DNA from: Chrysomallon squamiferum
Lineage: Eukaryota > Mollusca > Gastropoda > Neomphalida > Peltospiridae
NCBI GenBank assembly: GCA_012295275.1
Contig: CM022668.1
Span: forward strand, 9,810,041 to 9,874,040
Direction of reading: 5' to 3'
Length of the DNA stretch: 64,000 nt
A program made the translations under genes and the position numbers. A model generated the notes under the pieces. It saw nothing but the letters and a program-made list of their open reading frames with translations, was not told where the DNA came from and did no database searches. This document shows positions 59,199 through 64,000 of this stretch, piece by piece (the first letter of the stretch is position 1; every line of letters begins with the position of its first letter).

Positions 59199-59444
59199 TC
59201 ATCGTCTGGCTCTGCTCACAGCTGAGAAGTCAAAGTTAAACTGCTGAGTCTGGGTTGACATATCCCGCAGTATGTCTCTTACATTCTTCATCATGCTTTT
59301 CAGACTACTAGCTGCAGCAGTGTCACTTCTCCCTTGCAGGAAAAGGAATCTTTTTGGAACACTCCCATCACACAATAGATTTAGATTTATTCTGCTTTGT
59401 GTGTACATATATCCTTCACACAGACATTTATTGACTAACCTCAA
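59199..59444 (-). other. 81-codon minus-strand ORF among RING relics
   Basis: Reads ...SLKSMMKNVRDILRDMSTQT QQFNFDFSAVSRARR. Helix-like, of higher complexity than most ORFs here, and located between RING relics on the same strand, so it may be a decayed downstream exon of the same lost gene. No domain recognised. Confidence 0.25.
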
Positions 59445-59459
59445 GTGCTTGTAAAACTT

Positions 59460-60425
59460 CCAACGTTGTCATAAGAATGAATGATTAATAGACCAAATCC
59501 CAACCATGTTTATAGCACTCCATGTGATACTTGCTGCATGTACTTTCCTTTGATGTTAAAAATAAACTGCTCAGTTATTTAATAATGGAAAATAAGTAGC
59601 TGTTCTGGAGGCTTCTCAGTTACGTTTACCTAATCAGCAGCTATGACTGTTTATCACAGGTCATTTTTCCTGGAGGGAGGTTTTGTCTGAGCTGGATTCA
59701 TTTTAAACATATTCTTGAATCAGATTAAAGATGCCTAACAAGTTCTCTGCAATGATTTCTCTATTCCTTTATTGTTGTCTTATCTGTCTGTCAGGTTTTG
59801 GACAATCTTTGACATCACTGGTAGCCCTGTGTTTGTTCAACAGTCTTGATAATGATGGAAATATTGTTGACCTGCAGTTTGTCTGAGGAATATTCCTGCT
59901 TTTCTCACCATGTAGCCTCTGACAGTTTACTTATTCATAACAGTTATTATTTAAAATTTAAATATTTTATTTACATTTAAATCAAAGTAAACTTTATTAA
60001 ATGATAAATATTAACATAAATAATTTTCTTGTTGAAATGTTAATGTTTTACTGTGACATTTTTTGTTTTTTTAGTTATCTTCTTTTTAACACTATCAGCC
60101 AGGAACAGGCTTTAATTCTGTTCATGATTTGAAGATATAGTTTGAATATTCAGAAACATTGTTAATGTTGGTGGTCTTGTGGTCTCACAAGCATTATTTT
60201 CAAAATGGGAAATTGTTTCTTAATTTCAGTAACTGAATTCTCATCCTCATTTGTATATGCCTCACATGGAAACAAAATGTTTTCTGTTTATACTGAAATC
60301 TTTTATAACATCCAGCATTACAGATTATTCACTAAGAATATGCAAAAGCCAATAGAACAAAACATTCTTTTGTTATTTTTTATTTTTTTTATTTTTATTT
60401 TTTTCTTTCTTTCAGAATTAAGTAT
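59460..60425. other. Between RING relics, nothing certain
   Basis: 59.64-59.92 kb is of moderate complexity and may hold more decayed minus-strand coding sequence (frames are short and broken). The rest is AT-rich. Confidence 0.35.
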
Positions 60426-60666
60426 CTAATGATGTTGATTATTGTAAAGTTGTTGGAAATGATTGAACATAGCATGATTTTTCTTCTTTGTGTTATGTGG
60501 AATACAGATGACATTCCTGCAGTTAGAACTACTAGAAATGTTGTTATGTTGATATAGTGTTTCAAACACTGACAACAAAATGTCTGACCACACATCAGCA
60601 TTTTGGGTTCTTTGTGAATCTCCATACACATACTACAGTCTATGTGACCTTCTAGATGGACAAATG
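60426..60666 (-). pseudogene. RING-finger exon relic 3 (best preserved)
   Basis: The minus strand after an acceptor-like GTACAG reads AFVHLEGHID, CSMCMEIHKEPKMLMCGQ, TFCCQCLKHYI. After one frameshift it reads NCRNVICIPHNTKKKN and a stop. This is a C3HC4 RING layout (CxxC, CGxTFCxxC, CxxC..IP) as in TRIM-type E3 ligases. The zinc-ligand His of CGHTFC is Gln here and the last Cys pair is out of frame, so it is a pseudogene. Confidence 0.7.
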
Positions 60667-60709
60667 CTGTACTGGTATCTGAGAGGAGAAATTTTTAAAA
60701 ATTACTTAC

Positions 60710-60795
60710 CTGCTTTAATTAACACTTTTTGGACATCTAAAATATTCTTGTTGATTTAATCTTAGACACAATTTGATCAAAACTGTTTGCATTTT
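60710..60795 (-). pseudogene. RING-finger exon relic, 3' end with donor
   Basis: The minus-strand segment matches the 3' half of relic 2 (GATNAAATCAACAA, ATGTCCAAA, TTAATTAAAGCAG) and ends in a perfect donor GCAG|GTAAGTAA. Coding sense is lost. Confidence 0.45.
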
Positions 60796-60961
60796 TGTTT
60801 TTTTTAAATATATATTTATATATACATACACCTACAGATATTTTTATATACATACACCCATATATGTACAGTTTTAATGACATTGGTTGTAGTGGTTTTG
60901 TTAACTGGTCTGGTCAGATTTAGGTTGATTTTGTCATCATTAGCCGACTCAGTAAACTATA

Positions 60962-61122
60962 CTTTGTTATTTAACTTGTTCTTGCAGCTTCTTGAAATGA
61001 TGTTGTCTTGCAGATTTCTTTTTCTTATGAAATGTCTGACCACAGACCAGCATTTTGTGTTCTTTGAAAAGCTTCAGACAGATACTTCATATAGTTTACA
61101 TCACCTTCCAGATGAGCAAATG
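60962..61122 (-). pseudogene. RING-finger exon relic 4
   Basis: The minus strand reads AFAHLEGDVNYMKYLSEAFQ and, in the next frame, KLFKEHKMLVCGQTF, collinear with relic 3 (HKEPKMLMCGQTF). A stop and loss of the later Cys residues disable it. Confidence 0.55.
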
Positions 61123-61139
61123 CTCTAACCATGTAGTGA

Positions 61140-61375
61140 CTCCCAGCTGGTTGCTAGGTAACGTGGAAATGAAGTAGTATTTGTCTGTTTTTTCCTGGTT
61201 GTTTTTTTATCATACCCACTGTCTAGACACTGTCTAGACACTGCCAGATGGTTGTTAGGTAACATGGAAATGAAGTAGTATTTCCATTTTTTTAATTTTT
61301 TTTGTCACTCCTGCTGTGTAAACACAGCCTGATGGTTGCTAGGTAACAGAAATTAAGTAAAGTAGTATTTTTTTA
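61140..61375 (+). repeat. About 90-bp tandem repeat, 3 copies, each with an X-box
   Basis: Each copy has a GTTGYTAGGTAAC site (61150-61162, 61251-61263, 61335-61347) followed by an AAATGAAGTAGTATTT-like block. GTCTAGACACT is doubled at 61221-61242. Confidence 0.85.
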
Positions 61376-61484
61376 TGAATGTTAATATTTAATTACACAT
61401 TGGCATACATTTTTAAATATTAAATTACATTTTCAACACTAAACTTTTCACAGAATCCCTGATCTATATCTTTACCACCAAATT

Positions 61485-61710
61485 GTAAATATTTGCCAGT
61501 CTAAACTTAGAGGGTGCCAGATCAATTCTTCTCAGTGAACCTTTTAGTCTATTTCCTGTTCCAACCTGTGGTATATGACTTATTTATCAAAGAGCTGTAT
61601 GTGAGAAGGTGTATGTGTATGTTAACTTGCTGCTAACTGATAAAAATAATCACTGAATAGTGAATGATATCAGATGTCCTCTCTCATATCACCAGTATAA
61701 ACAAAGTTCT
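61485..61710 (+). mobile_element. Decayed SINE copy
   Basis: GCCAGATCAATTCTTCTCAG (B-box region), CCTGTTCCAACCTGTGGTAT, TTATCAAAGAGCTGTATGTG, TTAACTTGCTGCTAACTGAT and TGTCCTCTCTCATATC appear in canonical order. Confidence 0.6.
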
Positions 61711-61891
61711 TACATCTGAATAGATTGATAATGAAATGTATATATTAGATATCATTTTTACATACATATATATATGTACATATACACACACACACACACA
61801 GATAGACGCAGATTTTGTAAAAAATTCTTATTACAAATAAAATGTAGATACTTAGATCTCAAGTGTAATTCTGTTTAGCTCATTTTCAGTT

Positions 61892-61916
61892 TTATTATTA
61901 TTATTATTATTATTAT

Positions 61917-61969
<53 letters not shown>

Positions 61970-61972
61970 TTA
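61892..61972. repeat. (TTA)n(CTA)n
   Basis: TTA at about 61892-61916, then CTA to 61970. Confidence 0.95.
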
Positions 61973-62354
61973 ATGATATATGTAAACTATATTATACTTT
62001 CAAATATTATTATGAATTAGGTCTACAGGGAGACAGTTTTATTGTTATGTATGATTATTATTGACATAGCTCTGTGTGGATGTTTATGTATATTTGTATA
62101 TATTTATATACACACACCATCTCAAGTTTAATATGTGGAATTTTAAAAATGCATTACTAAGATTGTTGCATGAGATCAGAGTTAATTGTTTTCACAGCTA
62201 CATTTGTAACCAGTCAACCAAAGGTAGCCATTTTAAACTTGTGTCAGTTTTAAGAGTTTTTATTTTAACCAGAGTTGTGATATTGTCCTTGGTTTTTGTA
62301 AGCTTTTGTGTTACTTATATCTGTGTGTAGTTATTTAATTATGTCTTCATCTTT

Positions 62355-62402
62355 TATTTTTTATTATTATTATTATTATTAATACTGGTGCTGCTGCTGC
62401 TG

Positions 62403-62475
<73 letters not shown>

Positions 62476-62500
62476 AGCTACTACTATTACTACTACTGCT
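62355..62500. repeat. (TTA)n(CTG)n(CTA)n
   Basis: The CTA core is about 75 bp and ends 60 bp before the hAT-like element. Confidence 0.95.
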
Positions 62501-62558
62501 ATTTTGTAAACTGTTACTGTATAGGACACAGCTTGTAGCAGTATGTTGAAGGCTGTTT

Positions 62559-62876
62559 CAGGGTTTCTCAAACTGGGTTTAGCAAGAGCTATCATCATTT
62601 CCATTCCCAGTTTCAGGGAAATAAATCATTTGTATTCACAGTTTCAAGATCCATGATAAGGAAATCCAGATTTAATTCTCAGTGAAATTCTGCAAACACA
62701 TCCATCAGGTATGATGAAATAAATGTAAAATGAACACGTGAACATGCAGCAGAATGAGCGAATTTGTACATAAAAAAATTTAGAATTTAAAATTTATTTT
62801 AGTACTGTTTGCCATACTTTTCCTAACCTCCTGTTTGATGTATAGTTTTAATTATAGATCTTTTTTTTCTTATAAT

Positions 62877-62909
<33 letters not shown>

Positions 62910-62971
62910 CATTCAGGTAATAAATTAGAAGTAATTTTTTTTGCTCAACCATGAAAGTTTGAGAAACCCTG
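62559..62971. mobile_element. Non-autonomous hAT-like element (MITE), 413 bp
   Basis: CAGGGTTTCTCAAACT at 62559-62574 and its exact reverse complement AGTTTGAGAAACCCTG at 62956-62971 bound the segment (16/16). The CAGGG.TTCTCAAACT form is typical of hAT terminal repeats. There is no transposase ORF inside. The 8-bp flanks (62551-62558 and 62972-62979) do not match, so the target duplication has decayed or the limits differ. Confidence 0.65.
62874..62909. repeat. Poly(T), about 35 bp, inside hAT-like element
   Basis: Uninterrupted T run near the right end of the element. Confidence 0.9.
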
Positions 62972-62979
62972 TCCTAAAA

Positions 62980-63199
62980 TACAGACTATTCTAAATTCTA
63001 GCCTTGATACACAGACTATTTACTAGTTTACTAGTCAATGACTTAATATAAGTTCTGCAGTTTATCCTGGTTCAAATATTTAGACTTGTTACAAGATAAA
63101 AACATTTTAAAAACTGAAATCTGATAGTATCTAATTCTATACGTTATTTAAAATCAACATTGTATTATTTAGAATCTGTTAAAATGTTTATTTTATATT

Positions 63200-63245
<46 letters not shown>

Positions 63246-64000
63246 TGTCTTTTTTCATTCCATTGCCCAGTGGGTTATCATTCAGCAGTTTTGTTCATTC
63301 CATTTTTAATTTGTTATGAGTGTGTAAACTTCACTTTACTTATTTATGTTAATAATAATAATAACAGCAACAACAATAAGAGTATAATTGTAATAAAAAT
63401 ATAAGAAACTTGAATTATTTCAAAGAAACAAAATATTAAAAAAATTATGGAATCTAGAGTTCTTGTATCGGAATATGCCTATATTTTTTTTTCTTGAATT
63501 AATTTTGATTATTTACGTACTTTCATTTTTATTAATTCATTTTATTTAATTATTATTATAATTATTAATATTATTATTATTATTTATTATTATAATTCAT
63601 ATTTTTTTTTTATTTTGCTTGTTTAATTTGTTGTTGTTGTGTTAAAGAAGTCTGACATCAGTAATTTGATTTATTAAAATTTTAATTTTAATACTCCTCA
63701 TAATGTTTTTAATAGTAAATCTGCAAACTCTGTAAATGTTTGTCAGCTATTATTAGTGTAAGCCATTTTCTCCATTTTCCTTAAGTACTTATACTGTGTG
63801 GGTTTTTTTTGTGTGTGTGTGTGTGAGAGAGAGAGAGAGCGAGAGAACGAGAGAGAGAGTAATCATGGTTATGGTAGGAATAGTTGAAAATTATAAAATG
63901 TACATTTGTTCACGTTTTGTATATTGTGAATATTTCATCTTTAGAATATTAACGTTAAAAGGTTTGTGTATATTATGAAAACAAAACTGGACATAACTGT
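62980..64000. other. Intergenic end of window
   Basis: Poly(T) of about 44 bp (63201-63244), AAT and ATT runs and (GT)n(GA)n at 63811-63860. No gene seen. Confidence 0.7.

Overview
The window is eukaryotic and very AT-rich, packed with simple repeats and minisatellites. It is sparsely coding, with one multi-exon gene spread over more than 46 kb. Several diverged SINE copies carry a 3' region that I recall from molluscs and related lophotrochozoans (around the core ATAAAAGATCCCTTGCTGCT). This, with the repeat style and long introns, suggests a lophotrochozoan animal, most likely a mollusc. That placement rests on memory of the repeat family and is not proven here.

The one gene I can firmly recognise is hyccin (FAM126/HYCC), a subunit of the plasma-membrane phosphatidylinositol 4-kinase complex (PI4KA-TTC7-FAM126). 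Eight + strand coding exons (7549-7593, 42204-42284, 43801-43922, 46082-46177, 46797-46964, 47342-47429, 52491-52641, 53190-53653) join in frame with GT/AG borders. They encode 404 residues from inside the helical domain to the natural stop. Roughly the first 95-105 residues, the promoter and the start codon lie upstream of the window.

Layout: 1-7548 is intron or upstream sequence with no exon that I can see. 7594-42203 is a 34.6-kb intron holding microsatellites, several minisatellites, SINE relics and a few islands of higher-complexity, CpG-bearing sequence. One island (24.62-24.93 kb) looks like a core promoter. 42.2-53.65 kb is the exon-dense 3' half, where exons are pressed against tandem arrays. 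53.65-54.65 kb is 3' UTR with candidate poly(A) signals. 57.8-61.1 kb holds a cluster of six decayed RING-finger exon copies on the minus strand. 62.56-62.97 kb is a short element with perfect 16-bp hAT-like inverted ends.

The main unexplained signal is a set of dispersed RFX X-box palindromes (GTTNCCATGGNAAC and close variants). There are about ten across the window, plus three more in a tandem repeat at 61.1-61.4 kb. Several sit near CCAAT boxes, and one is just upstream of the candidate intronic promoter. No tRNA, rRNA, CRISPR array or intact transposase/reverse transcriptase gene was seen.
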